Source: Hypericum androsaemum (taxonomy: Eukaryota > Streptophyta > Magnoliopsida > Malpighiales > Hypericaceae). Taken from it: 64,000 nucleotides of DNA. Below, one piece after another: positions 1-10,534 of the stretch; the first letter of the stretch is position 1, and every line of letters begins with the position of its first letter. Made by a program: the position numbers and the translations under genes. Location of the stretch: contig OZ023186.1 in NCBI GenBank assembly GCA_963995505.1, forward strand, positions 20,157,570-20,221,569, in the 5' to 3' direction. A model generated the notes under the pieces. That model had not been told where the DNA came from. It worked only from the letters and a program-made list of their open reading frames with translations, and ran no database searches.

Positions 1-3000
1 ATGGCAGATACATTTCATGAAGTTAAAAGGAAGCCTAGGAAGGAGGTAAGATGTTTCAAGTTTCAACCTTATTGCTGAATGATGTGAATTATTGATGACT
101 TGCATTTATCTAACCCTCTCTGGCCCAGCCGAATTAACCATCTGATTGTTTGTGGTCTGGTTGTTGCAGACATTTAGCACACAAGTTCGTGGAACCAGGG
201 GCTTTGGGGGAAACAATTTTGGTAATGCTCTCTGTTCCTGTGTGTCACGATGTAAAATCAGTGTTTTAGATTCATAGGGTTGGAGACCCTACGTACTGTA
301 ATTACTGTGTTACAACAATTTGAGGAATATATCTGTTTGTTTGAGGAATTGCCTTGATAGTCCCACTACTATGACTATCCATTTCAATTTTCATCCTGCC
401 TTCTGCTCATGTGCCATCTGACAGATATTTCTTGTGCCGGTCTTGTTAGATGGATTTGGTGGGCGGAATCCAGGTCCTAGAAGAGGGAATGCCAGCAATC
501 ACAGGATGAATAATTCTAATGCACCGATTACTGGGACAAGGTGCTCGCATTAGCTAAAGATAATTGCATCCAGCATTTTGCTTGCTTCTTGCTGTTGCAT
601 ATTCACTGCATCCTTTCCATCTTTCCATCTTTTAGGTCTCCAAATGTTACAATTAATGGTCCATCTAGTTTACCTGAAGGAAGTTCTAGTCTTGAGTTAA
701 ACTTGCCATTGCCTGCCAATGGAGTCATGAAAGACAGTTCTGCTGCTGATGGAAAGAAGACGCCTCCTCCAAAGTCGCTGCCTGTTGCACCTACCTCTTC
801 AACAAATATTCGGTCATACAGTGCTGTCATTCAATCTAAAGAAGTGAAATTCACGTCAAATTCCAATGCGCATCCTGTTCCAGCACTTGGGCTCAGATCC
901 CCTGCTTCAGACCTTGTATTGCCAAAACCTACAAGTACACATCATGCTGCCGAGAGTCGGGAGAAACCTGCTGCTGTTGAAGCAAATACTAGTGTTTCTG
1001 AAGACTATGGATCAAAACCAACTGTGCAAGATGAGGCTATATATAGAACTGTGGAGCCTGGTGAAGAAGACAATGCAGAAGAGAATCCATTGACTACTGG
1101 GAAGAATGATTCATCTCAATCATCTTCATTGCCGAAGCAGAACGGTTTCTTGTCTACTAAGGCTTCTAGTCTTGATGCTACCACAATTGAAGAAATGAGT
1201 ATCCCCTTGAAAGGTACTATATGCCCTGAACACTTACCTGCTTACATTTCCAGAACAATTAGTAACTCCTATTGAAGTTTTTCTGTTCTTAAATGTTGTG
1301 GTTCGAGTATTGGGAGTGGTTAATTTTTTTTTCCAAGCCATTCATTTCAAGAAGTTAGGTCTTTTGTTTTCCATGGTCTTGTGAGTTTGAGAATTTGAGG
1401 GGTCTCGGAAGGCCAAAGCAATTTCTGTGTTGCTTGTCTGCGATTTATCAACTTGCATGGACGCTTGGTCATAAGATTTGTTCACCCTTCTGCGGTACTT
1501 ATGTGTTCATCATACTGTCATTCAGAAGGTAGATCCTATTCTCCAGCTTCACCTGAGACAACCATGACAAATGGCCATGTCATTTTCCCGAACCACTTCA
1601 AGGTTCCTCGAGAAGTGAAAAGTGGTTTAGTTTTTGGAAATTTTGGGGGTAAAGCTGGACAAGAAACCAACTGTGGCAATGTTGATGGTATTAACACTGA
1701 GCCTGAATCTGCTATTGATTCCGCTGCGACATCTGATGAAATTGCTGGGGAATTGAGGTGATTTTTCACGTTCTTTTCCTATAAACTTACTTTTTGTGGT
1801 TAGAAGGTTCTTCAAATGTGTATATTTGATATAATAGATTGTGGATGTAATCTCTTCAAAAAAGAATATGGATGTAATGATCTCTCAAGTTTTGAGTGTG
1901 GAATTGTCATCAGTTTATACCTATTATCTCTTTGGATGGACATGCAGCAATGGAAGTGTAGCAATGGTGCAAGTTGACCAGCCTTCACCCTTTGACGATG
2001 GGCATGGGTCTGATTCTGTATCCCAGGGTGAGAGCAATATTTTCCCTGTAGTAGATTCCAAAAACGATCAATCAAAGCAAGAGACCGGGTTGGTTCTAGA
2101 AGGTCAACAGGTGCCCCTCGTACAAGTTACTCCAAGCTATAACTACAGCATCATGCCACAGATGGGCCACCTCCTGCAGTTTGAGGGACATGATACTCAG
2201 GCACAAGATACTTCCCCTGTTTCGACTGTTGTTGTAAGCTACTCTTACATATGCATATGTATTTCAATATTAAGACTAGTTGGTGTTGTACTTTATTTAA
2301 TAACCTCGCTGGTTCGTGTATGATCTGATCTGCGATATCACCTCAATCAATAGTGAAATTGAAGCTGCTAATTTTGGGGATTGGTGCGGACATTTTGCTA
2401 CCGTCGCATTAGAGGAAGTATTTGTTTTCATTTGCATAAGCAAGCTTATAGAAAAGATAACGTCCGAAGAGTCCTTGTTATGCTATGGACTTGTTTCTAA
2501 ACTTATATGCAATACATCATGAAAGATGCTGATTATTTTAAAGCAGGATGACCCTCGAGGATTCCTGCTCGTACTTATCTCTCATGTGCTTGTTAACTCT
2601 GCATATATCTCACACCCCTTTGTTTTGCATGCAGTCAGAGAGTGCTGCTCCAGCCAGCACAAGCTCTACTTCACCAGCGCAGATTAACTTAGCCACATCT
2701 CCTCAGCCAGTTTTATTCCGGCCGCCATATCATCCTAGTTACTTCCCTTATGGGCCTTATTTTCACCCTTACTTTTTCCCTCCAATGCACCACCAATTCT
2801 TAAGCCACAATGGACTTCCTCAGCAGCAGTCGGCTGCTAATCCCTACCTTGCTTCAGCCCCTAATGCAGCTGGGATCAAGTTCGCCATTCCACACCTAAA
2901 GTCTGGAGCTGGTGCAGGGAATCCAATTCCTGCAGGTCTTCCACCTATGTACGGTGCATATGGTTCAGCCCCAGCTGGTTATAATCCTGGTCAAACCGTG

Positions 3001-3520
3001 ACATCGGGAAACTCCTTGAGCAATGGGGATAGCTTAGCATCTCAGTTAAAGGAAAACCATACCTACACCACAGGACCTCTGGTTAGTTTTTTTCTTCTTC
3101 TTGTTTTCGGTCTTATCAAAATGCACGTGTTATCACCGATCTCGATATGGATGCAACCTGTCCTGAGTAATGAAATTCTTTTATAACTATGGCTGCTTCT
3201 TTGCTGGAATGCAGAGTGAAGTTCCATCCTGGGTTCCACCTCCAGGGCAAGAAATATCAAGCATGCAATTGAATTCTCTTTACCACCTTCACGCACAGGG
3301 ACAGCACCTTGCATTTTCACCGCCTCCTCATGCGGGACACGGCCCCTTTGCTGGACTTTACCATCCCGGTCAGACAATGGCTGCACTATCAACTGTTAAC
3401 CAACTACCTCAGCAGTCTCAAGCTGTCTCATCTACTGCTGCTATAGAGTCTGGAGGACAGCCATCGGGTCCTTATCAGCAGCCCCATCTTGCACCCGTTA
3501 ATTGGAACTCTAGTTACTAG
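1..3520 (+). CDS. GBF-interacting protein 1-like, 5'-partial, spliced
   Basis: The gene runs in from the left edge. The first exon (to about 45) encodes FHEVKRKPRKE, matching the end of the DUF1296/GIP1 N-terminal domain (usually ..DPFHEVKRKRDKKKE). Further coding blocks lie at about 170-221, 452-540, 636-1215, 1528-1759, 1948-2239, 2635-3080 and 3214-3520, bounded by GT-AG sites. The middle is Ser/Thr-rich and low in complexity. The C-terminus is Pro/Gly/Gln-rich with PSWVPPPGQE and a terminal APVNWNSSY, as in plant GIP1-like proteins. Members of the family are described as nuclear co-factors that enhance G-box factor DNA binding. That role is family knowledge, not visible here. The ATG at base 1 is probably an internal Met, because the domain should continue upstream. 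No frameshift was seen. Confidence 0.8.
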
Positions 3521-4569
3521 AACATTCGTTTATGTACCCGAGCCAGAAGTGTGACGAGTAGCCTCGAATTGCGAAGAAGTTGGCCTCATCCGAGTGTAAA
3601 TATCCAATGTGCCAATGAAGTTCATGATACAGAGTGATAGAGAACCGTGGTAGAGGTTCCCTAACTGCTCTTGGGAAGAAGCATTGTTTGGTTTTACTTT
3701 TCTGCTTCATCTTTCCACCAGATTAGTTGACTTTTTTTTGGTGTCAAAACTTATTATTAAGTCCAATCAATGATCTATAGGAACTTAAGGAGGTTGAGAG
3801 TCAGCGAGCTTACCAATTTTTTTCCTTTCTGATTCTCAACTGTATAGCAAATTTTGAGGGATGAGGAACAATACAAGCTATAATTGGTATATGGGACTTG
3901 TTCCCAATTGGTTAGTGAACTGGTCTTGAGCTACTCTTTGATTAAAAACCTGTTAGCTCTGGTAATATGACATGATTACTAGTTAAGACAGCTTGATCAT
4001 ATTCCATGCAGATTTTCTAGTGTGTCTGAATCCTGGTGATTATGATATTAAACTTTGAACATGGTATACAATCTCTGCCCTCGATTCATAATCCGCTGTC
4101 CTACTAATTGCCTGTTCTATTATGGGTCGAGCTCGGCTTCGGGTTTGGACAAAGGTAAAGTTTGCTTCAGAAGCTGGTTGCTCTGCTGCTTTTGTGACTC
4201 TTTCATGCTGGCTGATGTGTGGATAGACATTCCAAGAAGGGCAAGCATCGAGCCCACGAGGCTTGCGAATCCCGGATTTTCGGCACACAGTCTGTAGCCT
4301 CCTAGAGTTAGCACACAAGTATTGAATTGTCCTAGAAGAGAACCACATGGGAGGTAGCAGAAGTTGCCCTACAAAAACAATTGATGAAGTTTAGCATTCC
4401 GTCGACGCTTCTGGACGGTCCAGCCAGTGCTAACAGGAACGAAATCGTCATTGGCGTTTGTCGTCCACATCAATCTGCAGCAAGATAACTATCCGTTTAG
4501 GAAACAAGTAGCCAAAACTTTTCTGTAGCCTAGACAGAGTTATTCACTTGCGCAAGATTGCTTGGCCAC
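3521..4569. other. intergenic, 3' flanks of two convergent genes
   Basis: This stretch holds the 3' UTR of the GIP1-like gene and, on the other strand, the downstream flank of the NBS-LRR gene. The short reading frames show no recognisable domain. No RNA gene or repeat was found. Confidence 0.5.
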
Positions 4570-7500
4570 TCAGACTAGCAGATACCGGCCATTCCTTTGG
4601 ATCACAATGTCCTCGACTTTGATATTAGGAATGTAAGCGATGCAGGGCCAATCCAGACCGTTGTTGCTTCGGCATCTCTTCGACAGCTGACGACAGTCGT
4701 AGATAGTCAATCTTTGCAGTGAGGTGAGTTGATGAACCAACCACTCAGGCAGAGACATCAAATTGTTGCAGCTTCTGATTTTGAGCTCTTGAAGGGCATG
4801 CAAGTGTTGAAGCCACTTCGGCAGAGACACCAGATCGACGGATTCGAGAGTAAGATGGCGTAAGCATCCGAGGGCTTCCCAATGAATGAGCTGATGGTCT
4901 TGCAACAAGTTCAGTATCGTACAGTAACTTAGTTCAAGGGTCTCAAGGGACGTCAGATACCCAACTGCTGGGCTCAGGGCCTTCAATCTATACCACGACT
5001 TTATTCTGAGAACCTTGAGGGAACCCATGTGGCACAGCAATTCCTCTGGCAGGAACTCTACATCTTCAATGTGTGAGATTGTCAACTCTTGTAATTGAGA
5101 TAACACAGCGGAAAGTGAAGACGAAGACGAAGAAGAGGCAGCAGAAGAAGCGGAGGAAGAGGCGATGTGTTCTGCTATAGCCGTGGCCTTCCAGATATCC
5201 TGGAGTAATTTCATGCTGCCACTCTCAAACTCGAGAGACTTGAGAGGTGGAAACAGGGGCATTAAGGCCAAGTTTGGGCAGTTCCGGATGACTAGTTCCG
5301 ACAGAAGATGAAGTCTGGGCAGTAACCGTGTTGTTGTTGTTGGTGGCCTCCGCCACCACCCTTTCAAGTTAGAGCAGTAACTGAGACGTAGAACCTCCAG
5401 GGAAGGGAAGAAAGATGATGTTTCTTCATGCGCCGTGTCTTCGGAGTCCACAAACTCGAGAGCATCTAAACCCCAAATACTGAGAAATTGGAGGTAAGGG
5501 AGTTGATGCAATGGTGGGATATACTGGCATTTTCTGCAAAAGCTTATGACAATCTTCATTAGATTTGTCAGGGAAGAAAGCCATTTGGGAAACTTCAACC
5601 CTATGTTGAAGGAGACTTCGAGCTTTTTCAAGTTCTCGTGCGGCTCTAGTGCCTCCAGCGCCTTTGTCATCTCATCCTCACCCATGGCACTCCAGGCAGT
5701 GTCATCAGAAGATAGCGGAGGACTCCAGTCTAATTTCAAATGCTCAACATGTTCCTTCAGCTTTAAGTTTGCTGCTGCGACGTCGGATGTTGCATTCCCC
5801 AAATTGCAGATTTCCAAAAGCCCCCTCAGGTCGTTCATACCATGTAGTTCATCGAGACTAGCAGCGTTCTTGGAAGAAGACGAAGAAGAACCATTTCCCG
5901 TCACCACAAACATTGTTAACATGTGGAGAGAAGTCAGTTGTCCCAATCCGCGGGGCATGTATTGCAGCGAAGAACATCCGGTGAGGTCAAGCTGGCTGAG
6001 ACTGATGAGTTGGTAGATACTTTTTGGCAATTCAATCAATTTACTACAAGACTCCAATCTCAACACTTGCAAGTTGTATAACTTAGTAATTGAATCAGGA
6101 AGCGATCTTATTTCAACATTATAAGAAATGTCAAGTTCTCTCAGATGCTTCAACTTGCCGATGGAACGAGGAACCTTGAAGATCTTAGAGCTGTGCAGAT
6201 CCAAAGACCGTAGGCGTCTGAGCTTGCAAGAGAATACGTACCACTGCTTCTTGTCCATTATACATTCTGATTCAAAAGCATCCCCCGCGTCATGCAACAA
6301 AAAGAAGGTTCGCACGTCCTCGGCTTTCAATAGAGAGATCGGAAGTTTCCATGGCGCGGTGGGATCAAAACCGAAAGACACATGACGTGTTTTCTTGTTG
6401 ACGACCTCCCCTCTTGGATTTGACACTGCAATGTTCGATCCGGCCACTTGTCTAGCAAGATCATGCATCAGATCGTGCATCTTGCAAGTCTTTATATTGC
6501 CCAAATCATCCGTTGTCACCTCCTGAAAGAAGGACCTCCATAGTAGCTCCATGAAGTACTCGAGGCCAATGTCTTCCAGGCAATTGGAAGAAGTCTCTTG
6601 TTGATTCAGGTACCCTTGCGCCATCCAAAGATTTATAAGCTTCGGAACATTGATTATGTGATCTTTAGGGAACAGGCAACAATAAGCAAAACAATGCTTA
6701 AGATAAGATGGCAAATGATCATAGCTTATCTTAAGATTTGATAAGATGCTACCCTCTCCCTTGGCTACGGTCAAAAGCTCCTTGCTCTTAAAAGATGACC
6801 ACTCATGAATTGTTCTGTTGTACAACAAGCTCCCGATTACTTTAATGACCAATGGAACCCCCGAGCATTTTGCAACTATCTCCTCCCCAATTTTTCTGTG
6901 ATTTGTACTGGGGACTTGTCCTCCCTTGAACGCATTCAGAGAAAACAGAGACCAAGAGTCGGAATTCGACAAACCTTGCAAGTTGTGCACTTCCATCGGA
7001 CGTATCATCTCAGCAACATTGGCAAGACGAGTAGTGACGACGATCCTACTTTCCCTACTAGCACCACTTGATAGCAACTCTTTCAGACCAGACCATCTTT
7101 CGTACTCTTGGTTCCACACGTCATCCAGCACGAGCAAGTACCTCTTCCCGTTGATGTTCTTATGGAGCATGTCCACTAAGACGTTCATCTCAATGTCTCC
7201 ATCTATCTCCTTGGTGGCAGACCCTATAATCTTCTTAACTATTGTCTTCACATCGAAAGTGTCGGCCACACAAATCCATATCCTCATCTCGAAATGCTCC
7301 TTGACTCTCTCATGGTTGTACACGAGTTGAGCCAAGGTGGTCTTGCCTAGCCCCCCGATCCCTACAATTGGAATGACCCCCACGTTCTCCCCCTCGTAGT
7401 CTCCGGACAATAACAACTCCACGATCACATCCCTGTCGCCATCTCTCCCAACAACTCCTTCAGGAGGAGGAGGGTGGGAGTGTGTCTGCCGTCTACCCTC

Positions 7501-7950
7501 GACACGCCTCTCCGGACGACCCTCAACAAAGCGAAACATCTGGCTCGTCGCAGCGATCGCATCCAGCCTAGTCCTCATGTCCTTGATCCTGTGAGCTACC
7601 TTACGACCGAACACGAGCTGGTTCGAGCTTGACAAGAAAAGGCGTACCTCTTTTGAGGCCTTGCTACCAAGCATCACTTTTCGCCGCAAGGCTTCGTAGG
7701 AGACATCGTCCAGTAGATTCTCTGCGTCGTTCATGGCCTCCCTCAGCTGCCTAAGCCAGCCTCGGACCTGGTTGCTAGCCGCGGACTGCTCCTCGGCGTC
7801 GAGAAGCACATCTTGAATGGTGGAGACTGTGTCTTGGAACCTCTGGAACTCATCCTTAACACCCCACAGCAGCCCGATCTCCTTGTGAAGTTGGGAGCAC
7901 AACGTGTTGAGGATTCCTTGCGCCACGCTGAAGAGAGCTGCTTCCGCCAT
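4570..7950 (-). CDS. CC-NBS-LRR disease resistance protein (RGA-like)
   Basis: Uninterrupted 1126-codon single exon. Residues 1-130 form an Rx-type coiled-coil domain with an EDVID-like AENLLDDVSYE. The NB-ARC domain follows: P-loop GIGGLGKTT (~197-205), kinase-2 LVLDDVWN, RNBS-B RIVVTTR, a GLPL-type CSGVPLVIK and MHD-type CKMHDLMHDLA. About 500 residues of irregular LRRs run to the C-terminus. Proteins of this class are intracellular immune receptors that switch between ADP- and ATP-bound forms. A Ser/Ala run (ASSSASSAASSSSSSSLS) interrupts the LRR region. All nucleotide-binding motifs look intact, so the gene is probably functional. The specificity cannot be read. A broken copy of its 5' end lies at 19.2-19.4 kb, showing local duplication. 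Confidence 0.95.
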   Translation of the reverse strand: MAEAALFSVAQGILNTLCSQLHKEIGLLWGVKDEFQRFQDTVSTIQDVLLDAEEQSAASNQVRGWLRQLREAMNDAENLLDDVSYEALRRKVMLGSKASKEVRLFLSSSNQLVFGRKVAHRIKDMRTRLDAIAATSQMFRFVEGRPERRVEGRRQTHSHPPPPEGVVGRDGDRDVIVELLLSGDYEGENVGVIPIVGIGGLGKTTLAQLVYNHERVKEHFEMRIWICVADTFDVKTIVKKIIGSATKEIDGDIEMNVLVDMLHKNINGKRYLLVLDDVWNQEYERWSGLKELLSSGASRESRIVVTTRLANVAEMIRPMEVHNLQGLSNSDSWSLFSLNAFKGGQVPSTNHRKIGEEIVAKCSGVPLVIKVIGSLLYNRTIHEWSSFKSKELLTVAKGEGSILSNLKISYDHLPSYLKHCFAYCCLFPKDHIINVPKLINLWMAQGYLNQQETSSNCLEDIGLEYFMELLWRSFFQEVTTDDLGNIKTCKMHDLMHDLARQVAGSNIAVSNPRGEVVNKKTRHVSFGFDPTAPWKLPISLLKAEDVRTFFLLHDAGDAFESECIMDKKQWYVFSCKLRRLRSLDLHSSKIFKVPRSIGKLKHLRELDISYNVEIRSLPDSITKLYNLQVLRLESCSKLIELPKSIYQLISLSQLDLTGCSSLQYMPRGLGQLTSLHMLTMFVVTGNGSSSSSSKNAASLDELHGMNDLRGLLEICNLGNATSDVAAANLKLKEHVEHLKLDWSPPLSSDDTAWSAMGEDEMTKALEALEPHENLKKLEVSFNIGLKFPKWLSSLTNLMKIVISFCRKCQYIPPLHQLPYLQFLSIWGLDALEFVDSEDTAHEETSSFFPSLEVLRLSYCSNLKGWWRRPPTTTTRLLPRLHLLSELVIRNCPNLALMPLFPPLKSLEFESGSMKLLQDIWKATAIAEHIASSSASSAASSSSSSSLSAVLSQLQELTISHIEDVEFLPEELLCHMGSLKVLRIKSWYRLKALSPAVGYLTSLETLELSYCTILNLLQDHQLIHWEALGCLRHLTLESVDLVSLPKWLQHLHALQELKIRSCNNLMSLPEWLVHQLTSLQRLTIYDCRQLSKRCRSNNGLDWPCIAYIPNIKVEDIVIQRNGRYLLV

Positions 7951-8296
7951 TTTTTTTTCACGAAACGGAGCTCAAAAGTGTTTTTTTGGGAAAAGTGAGG
8001 TGATCAATCATTCTTTCACACGCTATCCTTTCAAACAAAAAAATTCTTTTTTTTTTGGTGGAATTCAAATAAAATGTATCTTTCACACGCTACACCTCCT
8101 TCTACGCGTCCCCAAAAAAAACATTCTATGCGGTTCAACACAAGGTTTTAAGAACGACCTAATTTTTTGTCCGACTTTTAGGTCAACTGGTTCATTCGGT
8201 CGGACCGGACCTTTTGAATTTTTATGATATTTAAAAATATATATATACATAATATGTGTAAATCAATAAGTGTAAGGGACACATGTACACCCAGGT
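7951..8296. other. promoter/5' flank of the NBS-LRR gene
   Basis: Oligo-T rich sequence upstream of the minus-strand start. The first ~60 bases recur upstream of the broken NBS-LRR copy at 19429-19480. Around 8140-8225 there is a stretch rich in GGTCCGAC-like words, also seen at 12.6, 18.8, 38.8 and 52.1 kb, probably a relic of a dispersed element. Confidence 0.45.
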
Positions 8297-8507
8297 CATG
8301 GCAAGGGATTTGGATTCAGGGGGGACTACATAAAAATCATCCCCATGGTTTTTACAGATCTGTGGTCAGAATCTGTTGAGGGTACCCCCCCCCCCCCCGA
8401 GACCGGATTGAGTGGGGATTAAAGAAAATTTGTCCACAGGTGGGGACTACATTTTGGGCCGTCAGATTTGATTATTTTTAAATCTGATGATCAATAACCT
8501 ATCAGGT

Positions 8508-8645
8508 ATTATTGGTTTGCATGTGACGTGATATTGGTTTGTATGTGAAGTAATATTGGTTTGGAAGACGCTGGTTTACATATGAAGTGATATTGGTTTG
8601 CATGTGAAGTGATATTGGTTTGCATGTGTAGTGATATTGGTTTGT
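8508..8645. repeat. degenerate ~22-bp minisatellite, ATATTGGTTT core
   Basis: About six copies of a unit like TGATATTGGTTTGCATGTGA. The core is the reverse complement of the core of the array at 9014-9345 within the same TIR element. Confidence 0.8.
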
Positions 8646-8691
8646 TTTAGTCCCCATATTTGGGGACTACCCCAGTCCCCACCAAATCCGC

Positions 8692-8693
8692 GC

Positions 8694-8722
<29 letters not shown>
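8692..8722. repeat. poly-C tract
   Basis: A run of roughly 30 C residues inside the TIR element. A shorter C run lies at 8382-8399. Exact length may be a sequencing or assembly artefact. Confidence 0.8.
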
Positions 8723-8725
<3 letters not shown>

Positions 8726-9013
8726 TTTTTATCCTCCACCCTCCATCCCCGCTTGAATCGTTGATTATTTGGGTTTTTTCTTGAAGTCTCATTCCCTCTT
8801 TTATCTAATCCTTTTTTTTGGTTTTTTTCACCAACTTTTTCGTTGATTATTTGATCCGAAAGAAATGACCCATATGCTGTTTCGACTTTGATTATTGCTG
8901 GATTGGTCGATTTCATGCGGTTCTGATGATTTTGTATTTAAAGATTGGAACTTTATGTTGGTGTTTGGTTGTTGTTTGAACTTTGTGCTTAAAATTCTAG
9001 CAAAAATTCATAG

Positions 9014-9345
9014 ATGAATGATACCAATATTAAAGTAGAATGATACCAATATCCTAGAACGATGATACCAATATTCGAGAAGAATAAAACCAATACATTC
9101 AAATGGTATACATTTTTACTTATAATGGGATACCAATATTGGAGAAGATGAAAACCAATATCACGGTGGAATGAAACCAATATCATAGTATAATGAAACC
9201 AATGTCATAGTAGAATGAAACCAATAACATAGAAGATGGAAACCAATATCATAGTAGAATGAAACCAATATCATAGTAGAATGAAACCAATAGCATAGAA
9301 GATGGAAACCAATATCCGAGAAAATGAAAACCAATATTCTCATAC
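9014..9345. repeat. ~21-22-bp minisatellite, AAACCAATAT core
   Basis: More than a dozen copies of a unit like ATGAAACCAATATCATAGTA. It is in inverted orientation to the 8508-8645 array, so the two could pair as a long imperfect stem. Confidence 0.85.
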
Positions 9346-9527
9346 TTGTATTTCCATAAATTATATTATTTTGCTGATATTTTTTTAATTCATTTTAATT
9401 ATTATATTTCCAATATTACCCCTATCCCTTTCAGTGGGGATTACCCATGTCCCCACTGAATTTGAACCCCATGGCAAGAGACACGTTTCGCTAGCATCGT
9501 AGTGTGTAACCTCTCTCCCTTTTTTAA

Positions 9528-10517
9528 GGGAAAAGTTCACTTAAATACCCTATGGTATCGCAAAAAATCAAGTCACGTATCAATTGAGTCAAACTTATTC
9601 CAATTAACATCAATTAGAGGCCCGGGCAGTCCCCGAAGAGGTGGGTCCCACCAAAAAAGTAGTCCCCGAAGAGGAGCCATCGTCGTAGTGGGCATCTGTG
9701 GCTTGGGACGAAGAGGAGCTGAAGAGGAGCCGTCGTCGTAATGGATATCGGCGGCTTCAAAAGGAGCCGAAGAGGGCAGGACAGGTTCCTCACTTTTGTC
9801 GCCGGAGCTCCAACTTAAAGAGCAGAAGGATTTCCTCACCACCGTCCACGACGTCGTCTCCTCCGACCCTTCCAATCCCGAGGTCCGGCGACCCAGGAAC
9901 AACGACGGCGGTAAGTTCTTCGCGAAGTTCTAAAAAATTGAAGTTGACGAGCTCCCAAAAATTGCTGCCGGTAAGTTCCTCGCCGCTGAGTCAGAGGTCG
10001 AGGACGGCGATCAGGCTGTGGCGGTCGCCGACGGCGAGGAAGAGGTGAGATGAGGAGGTCGCGGCGGAGGGGGAGTGTGGTCCACCTGACGGCGGTTATG
10101 AACGGGGAGAGGGAAGGGGCAGAGATGGCGAATCCGGATGGGAAGGCGATTGGATCCCCGATTAATATATAGATAGGTTTTAATATATTGGATCCCCTTT
10201 TTTTTTCCTCTCGGCCCTGGATTTTGGGGGGAGGAGGAGGAGGAGGAGGAGGATGATGATGATTAGGAAGAAGAAGAAGAAGAAGGGGGGGAAGAGAGAA
10301 AGAGAAGATCTATATGGCGCCATGTCATCAGATTTTGCTGATGTGGCAAATCCAGATGGATGGACAGCGCTCGGGCAGGACGGGGAGGGTCCATGCAGCT
10401 GCCCTAGCCTCTAATTGATGTTAATTAGAATAAGTTTGACTCAATTGAACATTTTAAATCACAGAATACTGACTTGATTTTTCGCGATACTACAGGGTAC
10501 TTAAGTGGATTTTTCTC
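9528..10517. mobile_element. MULE-like element with ~100-bp TIRs and GC-rich cargo (candidate Pack-MULE)
   Basis: The left end (9528-~9628) and the reverse complement of the right end (~10395-10517) share long blocks, including TCAATTGAGTCAAACTTATT, AATTAACATCAATTAGAGG and AAAAATCAAGTCA. The right arm carries a ~25-bp insertion. Candidate 9-bp target repeats are T-rich and imperfect (CTTTTTTAA and TTTTTTTAT). The interior is much richer in GC than the flanks, with GGA/GAA microsatellite at about 10229-10290 and coding-like stretches (9780-10050). No transposase was seen. Long TIRs and GC-rich cargo resemble Pack-MULEs. The captured gene was not recognised. Confidence 0.7.
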
Positions 10518-10534
10518 TTTTTTTATTTGTTGAG

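Larger units (their letters stand above)
8306..9469. mobile_element. non-autonomous TIR element with 9-bp TSD (Mutator-like)
   Basis: The ends form imperfect terminal inverted repeats: 8306-8326 against the reverse complement of 9449-9469 match at 16 of 21 positions, sharing ATTCAG and GGGGAC blocks. A perfect 9-bp direct repeat CATGGCAAG flanks it (8297-8305 and 9470-9478), the size made by Mutator-superfamily transposases. The element holds two inverted minisatellite arrays and two poly-C tracts and has no transposase reading frame. Superfamily assignment is inferred from the TSD length. Confidence 0.75.

Noticed and set aside
5546..7330. Plus-strand frames opposite the NBS-LRR gene
   Set aside because: Shadows of a 1126-codon gene with all family motifs on the minus strand.
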